Source: Mycobacterium lacus
GTDB taxonomy: Bacteria > Actinomycetota > Actinomycetes > Mycobacteriales > Mycobacteriaceae
Direction of reading: 5' to 3'
NCBI RefSeq assembly: GCF_010731535.1
Contig: NZ_AP022581.1
Coordinates: forward strand, 3,977,952-4,041,951
Length of the DNA: 64,000 bases
In this document: positions 1 through 7,281 of the stretch, one piece after another
Layout of the letters: each line of letters starts with the position of its first letter
Position numbering within the stretch: the first letter of the stretch is position 1
Made by a program: the position numbers and the translations under genes
The notes under the pieces: model-generated
Database searches by the model: none
What the model saw: only the letters and a program-made list of their open reading frames with translations
What the model was told of the DNA's origin: nothing

Positions 1-177
1 CGGGTTTCGGTGTGGCGTTGACCTGCGGAAACCGAGTTGTCGCGCGTAGGTGGGCAGGGTGCCCATCGCCTCAGGCAGCGGCCAGTGTTGCGGATGTGAA
101 CCGTCCCCGGTTCATCGCCATGCAGGCGAATGACCTTGAGCTTATGCGTGATCGCCAAACTTGCTTCTCGCGGCCCG

Positions 178-408
178 CTAGCGCACCTCCGCCCTGAATG
201 CGCCGGCGGCGAGGTCGCCGAGGAATCGCACCTCAGGTTCCACACCGAGACGGGTACCGAGCAGGTAGACCACCTCAGTGATCACGAGCGTCGGGACGGT
301 CAGCGGGCCGGGATGTGTTTCGAGCAGCTCCAGCGACGCAGCATGGTGGGCGTCGTCCGCGTCGACATAGGCATATAGCGGGCCGACATCGACGACAATC
401 GCGGCTAT
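178..408 (-). pseudogene. broken VapC-like PIN-domain toxin
   Basis: Reading the minus strand directly after the vapB stop gives a PIN-domain start: a V-V-D-V-G-P-L-Y-A-Y stretch with the first conserved Asp, then a T-x-x-V-I-T-E-V-V-Y-L-L segment with the conserved Glu, as in VapC RNases. The frame has no ATG, GTG or TTG near its expected start (the overlapping codon is ATA) and it ends at a TAG after about 77 codons, where VapC proteins are about 130 residues. The C-terminal acidic residues are missing. I infer a dead toxin left beside its antitoxin. A non-standard ATA or ATT start cannot be excluded, but the premature stop would still remove half of the active site. Confidence 0.6.
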
Positions 409-641
409 GAGCCAACCTCGGCAAGAATCTCCTCGATGCGCTCGGAGATATCGGTGCGGCCGCTGCGGCCCGCACCGGCAGCCCCAAGGCGACGGCGGCC
501 ACCGGACGCGCCAAAGTAGGCCTCGAGCGCGTCACGGGTGATCTCCGCGATGGTCAGATTCCGCCGCTCGGCCTCATGCCGCAGACGCGCATCCAGCGCA
601 TCCGAGATCTTGACCGTCCTACGTTTCACGTATGCCAGCAT
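405..641 (-). CDS. VapB-like ribbon-helix-helix antitoxin
   Basis: This is a small protein of about 78 residues whose N-terminal part (K-R-R-T-V-K-I-S-D-A-L-D, followed by an amphipathic helix and an A-E-I-T-R-D-A-L-E-A-Y-F segment) fits a ribbon-helix-helix antitoxin that binds DNA and neutralises a VapC toxin. The ATG at 641 or the GTG at 629 are both possible starts. Starting at GTG puts the RHH strand at the very N-terminus, as is usual. Its stop codon overlaps the beginning of the broken vapC frame, the normal vapBC arrangement. With its toxin inactivated it may be an orphan antitoxin or DNA-binding protein. Confidence 0.6.
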   Translation of the reverse strand: MLAYVKRRTVKISDALDARLRHEAERRNLTIAEITRDALEAYFGASGGRRRLGAAGAGRSGRTDISERIEEILAEVGS

Positions 642-769
642 GCCCTGATGTCTGCCGAACAATCGCCCCGACAGCACGACGGTTAGGAGACTGCCGCGCC
701 CGGTGATACAGCTGCAATGTCTCTGACTGTTGACCAGGCCAACCGAGTGCTGGCCAAGCTCGGCCAGGC

Positions 770-915
770 TGAGGTCCAAGGGAGTCAGCTTGAGTCTTGC
801 CGGCGCCGCGGTGCAAACGCCAGACTTTCGCGGAGCGTGGGAAGAACGCGTAATTCTTGGGCCGATTCGCTGCCTCTTTGGACCGAATGATCGAGCGATC
901 CACAACGACCGTCAA
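770..915 (-). pseudogene. fragment of a nucleotidyltransferase-type gene
   Basis: On the minus strand a short frame contains I-I-R-S-K-E-A-A-N-R-P-K-N followed by F-F-P-R-S-A-K-V-W-R-L. The R-S-K-x-x-A-N-R-P-K-D motif with a downstream leucine-rich helix is typical of the C-terminus of MNT/AbiEii-like nucleotidyltransferases, many of which are toxin-antitoxin partners. No N-terminal GS-x10-DxD domain is present upstream, so I read this as a 3' remnant. A 57-codon plus-strand frame (717-890, starting M-S-L-T-V-D-Q-A-N-R) overlaps it. Its first half looks protein-like, but I see no ribosome-binding site or known family. Confidence 0.35.
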
Positions 916-953
916 GCGGCCCCTTCAACAGCTTCGCTTGCTAGCATCTAGCG

Positions 954-1184
954 ATGGCCCGGTTGATTGCGGTGCGGCTTCTTGACAGCGCGTACCAGGT
1001 CCTGAAGCGCTATACAGGCCTGGACAAACCCTCATCGGACTCGTGGAGTGCTGGCTTGCTCGACATAGACGACATGAGGCGGCGCTGCGCGGAGCACGAT
1101 CAGTGGATGCAAGCACACCCTGAGGCTGTCGCGTTCAGCGAGGCTTGGGCGGATCGCAACCTCGGCATGCTGGCTAGGCATTGA
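954..1184 (+). CDS. putative antitoxin of a MazEF-like pair
   Basis: This 76-residue protein has no domain I can name with certainty. It is charged and helical, with an acidic centre (L-D-I-D-D-M) and an H-P-E-A-V-A-F-S-E-A-W helix. Its last codons overlap the TTG start of the MazF-like gene downstream, so the two are translationally coupled. This position and size are those of an antitoxin. The ATG at 954 has only a weak ribosome-binding site. The assignment rests on the partner gene rather than on its own sequence. Confidence 0.5.
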   Translation: MARLIAVRLLDSAYQVLKRYTGLDKPSSDSWSAGLLDIDDMRRRCAEHDQWMQAHPEAVAFSEAWADRNLGMLARH

Positions 1185-1483
1185 CTCCATCCCCACGCCG
1201 GGGCGACATCTGGCGAACGGACACCGGCGTTACCGTGCTGGTGATTTCGTCGACGGTCTACAACGAGATTCCCAGCGAGCCAACCGTTATCGTCGTGCCC
1301 GTATTCGATTCCGAGCCTGACGCCGGTTTTGGCGTGGACTTGGCTAACGGCTGGGCGGCTCCCGGTCTGATAACCAGCTTGCGCAAGGCCAATTTGAGCG
1401 AACGGCTTCGGCACGTCAACATCCAGGCCCTCACTGACGTGAACAACATGCTATTCAGGCTCCTTGCGACGCCAGAGCGCTAG
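1181..1483 (+). CDS. MazF/PemK-like endoribonuclease toxin
   Basis: The protein has 100 residues and begins with R-R-G-D-I-W-R-T-D-T-G, the first strand of the PemK/MazF SH3-like barrel. It continues with V-L-V-I-S-S-T-V-Y-N and V-I-V-V-P-V-F-D-S-E-P, and ends with a helix containing the family's N-I-Q-A-L-T-D-V pattern. MazF toxins cleave mRNA in translation-blocking fashion and are held inactive by an antitoxin, here probably the overlapping upstream gene. It starts at TTG 1181 inside the stop codon of that gene (TTGA overlap). The usual G-E-V-W/V-L-V motif and full length make it look intact, unlike the vapC remnant nearby. Catalytic competence is inferred. Confidence 0.65.
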   Translation: MTPSPRRGDIWRTDTGVTVLVISSTVYNEIPSEPTVIVVPVFDSEPDAGFGVDLANGWAAPGLITSLRKANLSERLRHVNIQALTDVNNMLFRLLATPER

Positions 1484-1523
1484 TCCCGGGTCACAGTGCC
1501 GCACCCTACGGGCACCAGCCACA

Positions 1524-3011
1524 CTACGGCATCCGCGTGCGATGGCGTTTGTCGTGGGGTGTGACGCCGTTGGCGCCCCCGATCGACTCCGCGTAGCGGC
1601 CCACCGCGAACGCCACTCCAGAACCCATGACCGCCAACGCTTCCCGGTTGATGTTGTCCACCGCGTCCCGCGGACCCTGGTAGTTGGGATCGAACGCGAC
1701 GCCGGGCTGACCACCCCAGAGTCGGGCCTGCACAGTGGTTTTCGTCTGCGAAGCGCCGGTGGTCATCCCCCCGATCGGCACGCCGGCCACCAGGAAGGGA
1801 TGGTAGTCGGCGCGCGTGCTCAACGGCATGTCCGCCGGCCGCTTCCCGGCCAGGTTCAGATAGCCGGCCAGGGTGCGCTCGATGCCGGCCGAACCTTCCG
1901 GCACGTCGGCCGATGCCACCCCGGGCCCGGGCGGACCGGACTGGTCACCGTCGTCGGTGAAGAAGCCGGCGTTGGCCGAACCCAGCATGTCGAAGTTGAG
2001 GTAGAGCGCAATGTTGTTGAGTTGCTCGTCATCCAGGCCGAAGACGTAGTCCATGGCACCGCCGAGCCCGGCCTCCTCGGCGCCCCAGAACACGAACCGC
2101 ACCGCGTTGGTCACCGGCGCCAGCGGGCCCAGCTGCAGCGCCGTCTCCAGCACCGCAGCCACGCCGGACCCGGCGTCGTTGATGCCCGGGCTGTCGCGCG
2201 GACTGTCCAGATGCGCACCGACCATCACCACCTCGTTGGGCGCACCGGTCTTGGTCTGTGCCAACACGTTTCGCGACGTGATCTTGGTGGTTTCGGCGTC
2301 CAGCACCAGGCGCACCGGCGCGGTGGCGCGTCCCAGCGCGGCGGCCCCGTCGGGGCCGACCACCGCGACCGGCATGGTCAGCTGGTTGTAGTACCCGGGG
2401 TTGAACAAATTGGGCGGGGCCCCCCGACCATCGGTGACGCTGACGACAATCAGCGCCGTGGCGCCCTTGGCCCGCGCGCTGTTCTGTTTGTCGACCACCG
2501 AGCACCGGGTGTCGTCGACCACGGCGATCGCGCCCCTGGGCACGACGGGCGGGTAGTCACCCACAGCGCAGCCGGCCGGTTGCACGGGCCGGACCGGCGG
2601 GCCGGTCAGGCCGCCGGGCGGAGTCCGGACCAGCAGCGAGGCCTGGTCAACCGGATAGCTGCGACCGGCGACCGTCAGCGTCGGCTTGCCCGGCGACGCG
2701 GTGTAAAGCCTGTCGAACTGCGGCGTCGACACGTCAAAGCCCTTGCCGCGCAGCGCTTTCACCACGTATTCGACGCTGGCGTCGTAGCCCGGCGTGCCCT
2801 CGGCCCGATTCCCCTTGTGCGCGTTGGCGATGTCCTGCAGCGCGCGCAAATGGGTGAACATCGAATCCGCGGTCACCTTCGCCGCGAGCGCATGACCCAG
2901 GTCGGGCGCCGCGGCCGGCGGCCCCGGTCTCGGCGCAGGCGCAGAGCATCCCGCAAGCAGGCAGGCAACCAACCAGGCCAGCAGCAGCGTCGCGGCAAGC
3001 CGACAGGTCAT
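1524..3011 (-). CDS. LpqL-family M28 aminopeptidase lipoprotein, second copy
   Basis: This 495-residue exported peptidase begins with a signal peptide ending in a good lipobox (L-L-A-G-C, Cys22), so it should be lipid-anchored outside the membrane. A protease-associated (PA) domain lies in the middle (around 130-260), followed by an M28 zinc aminopeptidase domain. The metal ligands are visible in G-A-H-L-D-S and G-I-N-D-A-G-S-G-V-A, the catalytic Glu in F-W-G-A-E-E, and a further Asp in N-F-D-M-L-G. The start at ATG 3011 overlaps the stop of the upstream paralogue (ATGA), so the two are co-translated. It probably trims peptides in the cell envelope. It may correspond to the position of LpqM in M. 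tuberculosis, but the sequence is clearly an LpqL paralogue. Confidence 0.85.
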   Translation of the reverse strand: MTCRLAATLLLAWLVACLLAGCSAPAPRPGPPAAAPDLGHALAAKVTADSMFTHLRALQDIANAHKGNRAEGTPGYDASVEYVVKALRGKGFDVSTPQFDRLYTASPGKPTLTVAGRSYPVDQASLLVRTPPGGLTGPPVRPVQPAGCAVGDYPPVVPRGAIAVVDDTRCSVVDKQNSARAKGATALIVVSVTDGRGAPPNLFNPGYYNQLTMPVAVVGPDGAAALGRATAPVRLVLDAETTKITSRNVLAQTKTGAPNEVVMVGAHLDSPRDSPGINDAGSGVAAVLETALQLGPLAPVTNAVRFVFWGAEEAGLGGAMDYVFGLDDEQLNNIALYLNFDMLGSANAGFFTDDGDQSGPPGPGVASADVPEGSAGIERTLAGYLNLAGKRPADMPLSTRADYHPFLVAGVPIGGMTTGASQTKTTVQARLWGGQPGVAFDPNYQGPRDAVDNINREALAVMGSGVAFAVGRYAESIGGANGVTPHDKRHRTRMP

Positions 3012-4510
3012 GGTTTGGCAAGCACGTGGCGCGTGCGGTCTGCCATCACCGGAACCCCGTTTCGCCCGCCGAGATCCTGCGCGTACAGACCCACAGCGTA
3101 GGCGACGCCGGCGCCGTTGATGCCCAACGAGGTTCGGTCGATGTGGTCGAGGGTATCGGTGTCCTTGTGGTAGTTGGGATCGAACGGCTCGTTGGCGGTC
3201 CCGCCCCACAGCTTGGCCTGCTCCTCGGACTTCTTGGCCTCCGCGCCGGAGAACAGCCCGCCCGACGGGATGCCGGCCAGGGTGAACCCGTCGTAGTCGG
3301 AACGGCCGTCGAACGAGGTGTCCTGAGCGGTCTTGCCGGCCAACTTCAGGTAGGCGACCAGCGTTCGCTCGATCCCGGCCGAGCCTTCCGGCACCACCGG
3401 CTTGCCGCGGGCATCCAGCGGCAGCGATTGGTCGCCGTCATAGGTGAGGTAACCCGGATTCGGCGACGCCAGCATGTCGAAGTTCAGATAGAGCGCGATG
3501 TCCTTGAGCGCGTCGATGTCCAACGACTGAACATAGTTGCGCGAGCCGATCAGGCCGAGCTCCTCGGCGCCCCAGAAGCCGAACCGCACCCCGTTCTGCA
3601 CGTTGGGTGAGTTCCCTAGCTGCACTGCGGTTTCCAGGACCGCCGCCACCCCAGAGCCGTTGTCGTTGATGCCGGGTCCCTCCGGGACGCTGTCCAGGTG
3701 GGCGCCGGCCATCACCACGTTGCTGGGCGAGCCCGTCTTGGTCTGCGCGATGATGTTGCGGGCCGTGAAACTCTGGGTGCTCGCGGTGAGCTTGACGGTG
3801 GTCGGTCCGGACCGCCCGCGCAGCCCGATTCCGACGGACTTGGTGACGCTCACCACCGGGATCTTCACGTCGGTGTTCACCCCCAGGGTGCCCCCCATTT
3901 GCTCCTCGTCGACGTTGTCGATGACGATCATCGCCGCCGCGCCGCGCTGCGCCGCGGCGTCTTCCTTCTGCGCGAACGGGCAGACGCCGCGATCCACCAG
4001 CACCACCGCGCCTTGCACCGGCAGCCGGTCGTAGTCCGAGGCGCTGCAGCCGGGGCTGTCGTCGGCGGGTGCGGCCACCAGTGGCCCGGTCACCCCGTCG
4101 GCCGGGGTGCCGAGGCTGTACTCGAGGGCGCGCGCCTCCACGGTCTGACCGTCGACCGTCACCGAACCCTTGTCGGCGTGGAACACGCGGGCGGAAAATT
4201 CGGGGGTTTGCACGTCAAAACCGCTGTCGCGCAACGTGTTGACCACATAGTCGACGCTGGCCTCATAACCGGGGGTGCCCACCGCCCGAGTGCCGTCGTT
4301 GGCATTGGCAATGTCCTGGAGCTTGGACAGGTGCCTCATCATCGCGTCGGTGGTCACCCGGTTACGCAACGTGTTGGCGAACTCGGCCGCCGCGGGGTTG
4401 CCGGCCGCGCGGGGTGAGTGCGTCGACCAACGGATGCAGCCCCCGGTCACAAGGGCGATGACCGCGGCCACGGCCAGCACCGCCGGCATCGCCCGGGATT
4501 TGTTCACCAT
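3008..4510 (-). CDS. lpqL: LpqL, M28 aminopeptidase lipoprotein
   Basis: The 500-residue protein has an N-terminal signal sequence ending at Cys25 (V-T-G-G-C, a weaker lipobox than that of its neighbour), a PA domain with a conserved Cys pair, and an M28 peptidase domain: G-A-H-L-D-S, G-I-N-D-N-G-S-G-V-A, F-W-G-A-E-E, N-F-D-M-L, and a late D-Y-D-G-F zinc-ligand region. It should remove N-terminal residues from peptides outside the cytoplasmic membrane. Length and order match H37Rv LpqL. It is followed by a diverged second copy with a four-base overlap, evidence of tandem duplication. Upstream genes on the same strand start about 40 bp away but encode unrelated membrane proteins. Confidence 0.88.
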   Translation of the reverse strand: MVNKSRAMPAVLAVAAVIALVTGGCIRWSTHSPRAAGNPAAAEFANTLRNRVTTDAMMRHLSKLQDIANANDGTRAVGTPGYEASVDYVVNTLRDSGFDVQTPEFSARVFHADKGSVTVDGQTVEARALEYSLGTPADGVTGPLVAAPADDSPGCSASDYDRLPVQGAVVLVDRGVCPFAQKEDAAAQRGAAAMIVIDNVDEEQMGGTLGVNTDVKIPVVSVTKSVGIGLRGRSGPTTVKLTASTQSFTARNIIAQTKTGSPSNVVMAGAHLDSVPEGPGINDNGSGVAAVLETAVQLGNSPNVQNGVRFGFWGAEELGLIGSRNYVQSLDIDALKDIALYLNFDMLASPNPGYLTYDGDQSLPLDARGKPVVPEGSAGIERTLVAYLKLAGKTAQDTSFDGRSDYDGFTLAGIPSGGLFSGAEAKKSEEQAKLWGGTANEPFDPNYHKDTDTLDHIDRTSLGINGAGVAYAVGLYAQDLGGRNGVPVMADRTRHVLAKP

Positions 4511-4549
4511 CGCGCCCAGATTAGACCGCGGCGGCGCGCGCGTCAGGAA

Positions 4550-4975
4550 TCAGACATACAGTGCGCTGAATGGCGCAACCGGGATGTTGCGCACCACGAA
4601 CCACACCAGCACAAGCGACAGCGCCACCGCCGCCGACCAGCGATGGTGCTGCCACCCCCTGATCCGTCGGCCCACCACACGGCCATAGGTCCACGTCAGG
4701 TACGCCCACAACAGCAGGCCCAGCGCCGCCAGGCCCAGAGCGTTGAACCTGGCGGCGGCCAACAGATTGCCGTGCATCAGGCTGTACAGCATGCGCAGGC
4801 TGCCACACCCCGGGCAGTCGATGCCGAGCAACGCCTTGGTCGGGCACACCGGCAGCGGGCCGTTCGGGGTGGTTGGATCACCCGCCCAGATGGCGGCGCA
4901 AGCCAACGCGGAGGTTGCGGCCACCAGCAGCGGCGCACCCAGTCCCAGCGGCACCGATCCGCGGCGGGTCAGCAT
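4550..4975 (-). CDS. DUF2752 membrane protein (Rv0420c-like)
   Basis: This small integral membrane protein of 141 residues has about four hydrophobic segments. The DUF2752 signature is present as C-P-G-C-G-S-L-R-M-L-Y, just after P-T-K-A-L-L-G-I-D, with a C-x-x-C-G pair facing the first loop. Function of the family is unknown. The C-x-x-C-G motif suggests metal or redox chemistry but that is inference. It lies 15 bp downstream of the CD225-family gene on the same strand, so the two are probably one transcript, and the pair is a recurrent association in actinobacteria. Confidence 0.75.
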   Translation of the reverse strand: MLTRRGSVPLGLGAPLLVAATSALACAAIWAGDPTTPNGPLPVCPTKALLGIDCPGCGSLRMLYSLMHGNLLAAARFNALGLAALGLLLWAYLTWTYGRVVGRRIRGWQHHRWSAAVALSLVLVWFVVRNIPVAPFSALYV

Positions 4976-4990
4976 GAGCGCACCTCGGCT

Positions 4991-5323
4991 TTACAGCATC
5001 GCCGCGATCATCGCCGCGTTCGTGTTCCCGGCGTTGAAGGCGCCCACCGCCATCAAGATCCCGTAGATGACCAGTACGACGACACCGATGACAGCCCCCC
5101 AGATCGAGAACTTCTTGGCACTCTCGGCGGCCGCCTGCGCTTCGGCGTAACGGCCCTGCGCCCATAACCCGTTGACCTGACTGGACTTGACGATCGCGAC
5201 GATCCCAAGCGGAAGACAGCAGAACAAGGTCACCAGAATGGACCACACCAAGTAGTTATTCGGCGCCTGCGCGGCGGGGGGCTGCTGCGGCGGGTATCCG
5301 GGGGGTGGTGGTGGCTGTGTCAT
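4991..5323 (-). CDS. CD225/dispanin family membrane protein
   Basis: The 110-residue protein has a proline- and glutamine-rich N-terminal tail (residues 1-20), then a hydrophobic segment with the family motif N-Y-L-V-W-S-I-L-V-T-L-F-C-C-L-P-L-G-I-V-A, a charged loop V-N-G-L-W-A-Q-G-R-Y-A-E-A, and a second membrane helix near 75-95. This is the CD225 layout shared with eukaryotic IFITM proteins, with the double Cys in the first intramembrane helix. Its bacterial function is unknown. The start ATG at 5323 is followed directly by the proline tail. It is the first gene of a probable two-gene operon with the DUF2752 protein. Confidence 0.8.
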   Translation of the reverse strand: MTQPPPPPGYPPQQPPAAQAPNNYLVWSILVTLFCCLPLGIVAIVKSSQVNGLWAQGRYAEAQAAAESAKKFSIWGAVIGVVVLVIYGILMAVGAFNAGNTNAAMIAAML

Positions 5324-5820
5324 GGATTCTCCAGTCGAAAGAAGTTAGCTGGCGTAAAGCGGTGCTTACCATACCGGAGAGCCGCCGCGACGGCATCAAC
5401 AAACGAAAAAGCCGCTTTCACTATTTGCCACAGCCCGCGCCACGGGCACCAGGTTGGCGGGCGAATTGGCGCCGGCTTCCCGCCCGGAAGTCGCCGCGAG
5501 GGTCGTACGGGCCCCGTCAACGCTGGCGCAACGACAGCACATAGGAACCCGAAAAGACCTGGTCACTTTGGCGTTTCACGATTTTGCGGCGCCCGATATC
5601 GGTCACCGGCGTCGCGGAAATGCCGCGAAATGGCGCATCGCCGCATTCGTTCAGGACTCGGATTTCGCCCAGGCGCCACTCGTCCGAAATTAATGACCAG
5701 ACAGACAATTTCCTGCGGAACGTATTGCATGGCCAGCACATGGCTCTACGATTCGTAATGGCGAAAGTCCTGTTTGGCGTCCAGGCGCATCGCCGGCCCG
5801 ACAACCGTAAGGAGTCAACG
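5324..5820. other. non-coding divergent region
   Basis: About 500 bases separate the divergent CD225 and small-secreted-protein genes. It is less GC-rich than the flanks in places (for example around 5690-5770). A minus-strand open frame covers 5517-5804, but it has no family resemblance and no ribosome-binding site, so I do not call it. The region should contain both promoters. I could not place convincing -10/-35 pairs. Confidence 0.4.
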
Positions 5821-6333
5821 ATGTCTCACCTCACCAAGGCGCTGCGCGCCGTGACGACCGCAGCGCTCATAGGTAGCTTCGCGTGCCTGGGTAGTGCCAT
5901 CGCGACCGCAGAGCCCAACCCCTCAGACGTCAACACGCTTGCCGGCTCCCTATCGAAGGGCTACAGCTCCAGCAATTGCACGTCCCAGGAGACTTCCTCC
6001 GGGGTGCTGGCCGTGCTCCAGTGCGGGCAGAACGCCGACCCAAGTGGGCCAATCTTTGGCAAGTATTTGCTTTTCGCCAACTCCAGCGATATGGCCAGCG
6101 CGTTCACCAACAGCATCGGATCCGACACGCTGACGAACTGCGGCGATGCCAAGTCGCCCACTACCTGGCACCAGGGCAGCTCAACGGCGTCGGCAGGACA
6201 GGTGGCGTGCGGAACCTACCAAGGCGCCGCCGAGGTCATCTGGACCACCGATGCCAAGAACGTGGTGAGCCTCATCCGCGCAGGCAACGCCGACACCGCC
6301 GCGCTCTATCAGTGGTGGCGGACCAACGGCTGA
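5821..6333 (+). CDS. small secreted protein, function unknown
   Basis: A 170-residue protein with a Sec signal peptide (hydrophobic stretch A-A-L-I-G-S-F-A-C-L-G-S-A-I-A, cleavage after A-T-A or A-x-A near residue 31). The mature part of about 135 residues holds four cysteines (in S-N-C-T-S, L-Q-C-G-Q, T-N-C-G-D, V-A-C-G-T) that could make two disulfides, and ends in Y-Q-W-W. The ATG at 5821 is preceded by GTAAGGAG, an excellent ribosome-binding site; the open frame continues upstream but that part is not protein-like. It resembles small mycobacterial exported proteins with a sensor-like fold, but I cannot name a family. Its 3' end overlaps thiG by 25 bp on the opposite strand. Confidence 0.75.
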   Translation: MSHLTKALRAVTTAALIGSFACLGSAIATAEPNPSDVNTLAGSLSKGYSSSNCTSQETSSGVLAVLQCGQNADPSGPIFGKYLLFANSSDMASAFTNSIGSDTLTNCGDAKSPTTWHQGSSTASAGQVACGTYQGAAEVIWTTDAKNVVSLIRAGNADTAALYQWWRTNG

Positions 6334-7091
6334 CCCGCGCCGGGGCTGGAAGCCTGCGCCCAGAAACGTTTGGGGATACGCCCGGCCCGACGGGCTAGAT
6401 AGCCGGCGGTGACGGCGGCGGCCATCGCGGCGGCCATTGCGGGCGGGTCGGCGGCCCGGGTCACCGCGGAGGCCAACAACACGGCGTCGCAACCCAACTC
6501 CATCGCCAGCGTCGCATCGCTGGCGGTGCCGATGCCGGCGTCGAGCACCACCGGAACACCGGCCCGCGCGACGATCATCTCGATGTTGTGTGGGTTGGTG
6601 ATGCCGAGCCCGGTGCCGATCGGCGAGCCCAGCGGCATCACCGCCGCGCAACCCACGTCCTCGAGCCGACGGGCCAGCGCCGGGTCGTCGTTGGTGTACG
6701 GCAGGACCACGAACCCGTCGTCCACCAATTGCTCTGCGGCCCGGACCAATTCGACGGCGTCGGGCAGCAGGGTGCGTTCGTCGGCGATCACCTCGAGCTT
6801 CACCCAGTTGGTGTTCAGCGCCTCGCGGGCCAGCCGCGCGGTCAGCACCGCCTCGGCGGCGCTGCGGCACCCCGCGGTGTTGGGCAGCGGGGTGATGCCG
6901 AGCCGGTTGAGCAGGTCGAGCATCCCAGTGCCACCCTCGGCATCGACCCGGCGCATCGCGACGGTGGTCAGCTCGGTGCCCGACGCGATCAGTGCCTTCT
7001 CCAGCACCGCCAAGTTAGTCGCGCCGCCGGTACCCATGATGAGGCGCGAGGCGAAGCTGCGGTCGCCGATTGTCAATTTGGAATCAGCCAC
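6309..7091 (-). CDS. thiG: ThiG, thiazole synthase
   Basis: ThiG forms the thiazole phosphate ring of thiamine from 1-deoxy-D-xylulose 5-phosphate, dehydroglycine and the ThiS thiocarboxylate. The 260-residue (beta/alpha)8 protein shows W-V-K-L-E-V-I with the Schiff-base lysine near residue 99, M-P-L-G-S-P-I-G-T-G-x-G, and the phosphate-binding V-L-D-A-G-I-G-T segment. The GTG start at 7091 overlaps the end of thiS by 8 bp, so thiO-thiS-thiG is a coupled operon. The C-terminus is a little longer than usual and runs into the convergent secreted-protein gene. Dehydroglycine is supplied by ThiO two genes upstream. Confidence 0.95.
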   Translation of the reverse strand: MADSKLTIGDRSFASRLIMGTGGATNLAVLEKALIASGTELTTVAMRRVDAEGGTGMLDLLNRLGITPLPNTAGCRSAAEAVLTARLAREALNTNWVKLEVIADERTLLPDAVELVRAAEQLVDDGFVVLPYTNDDPALARRLEDVGCAAVMPLGSPIGTGLGITNPHNIEMIVARAGVPVVLDAGIGTASDATLAMELGCDAVLLASAVTRAADPPAMAAAMAAAVTAGYLARRAGRIPKRFWAQASSPGAGQPLVRHH

Positions 7092-7281
7092 CCTGCACCG
7101 CCGTCACCACCTCGAGCTGGGCACCTTCGGAAAGTGTTGTCGCCCAATCGGATCGCGGCAGCACCGCGAAGTCCAACGCCACCGCAACACCGCGGTCCGG
7201 GAAACCCAGCGACTCCAGCAGCGCGGCGACCGTGGTCCGCTCGTCGACCTCGATCCGTTGGTCATTGACGACGACGATCAT
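7084..7281 (-). CDS. thiS: ThiS, sulfur-carrier protein
   Basis: This 65-residue ubiquitin-like protein starts M-I-V-V-V-N-D and ends with the diagnostic Gly-Gly (Q-G-G) that is adenylated and thiocarboxylated to carry sulfur to ThiG. The ATG at 7281 overlaps the stop of thiO (ATGA), and its own end overlaps the thiG GTG. The open frame runs 17 codons further upstream, inside thiO, but that extension is not part of the family. Confidence 0.95.
   Translation of the reverse strand: MIVVVNDQRIEVDERTTVAALLESLGFPDRGVAVALDFAVLPRSDWATTLSEGAQLEVVTAVQGG

Noticed and set aside
1464..3101. 545-codon plus-strand open frame opposite the second LpqL gene
   Set aside because: Arg/Gly/His-rich composition typical of an antisense shadow in GC-rich DNA; the minus-strand lipoprotein is clearly the real gene.
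5517..5804. 95-codon minus-strand frame in the CD225-secreted protein gap
   Set aside because: No ribosome-binding site or family resemblance; probably chance in a non-coding region.
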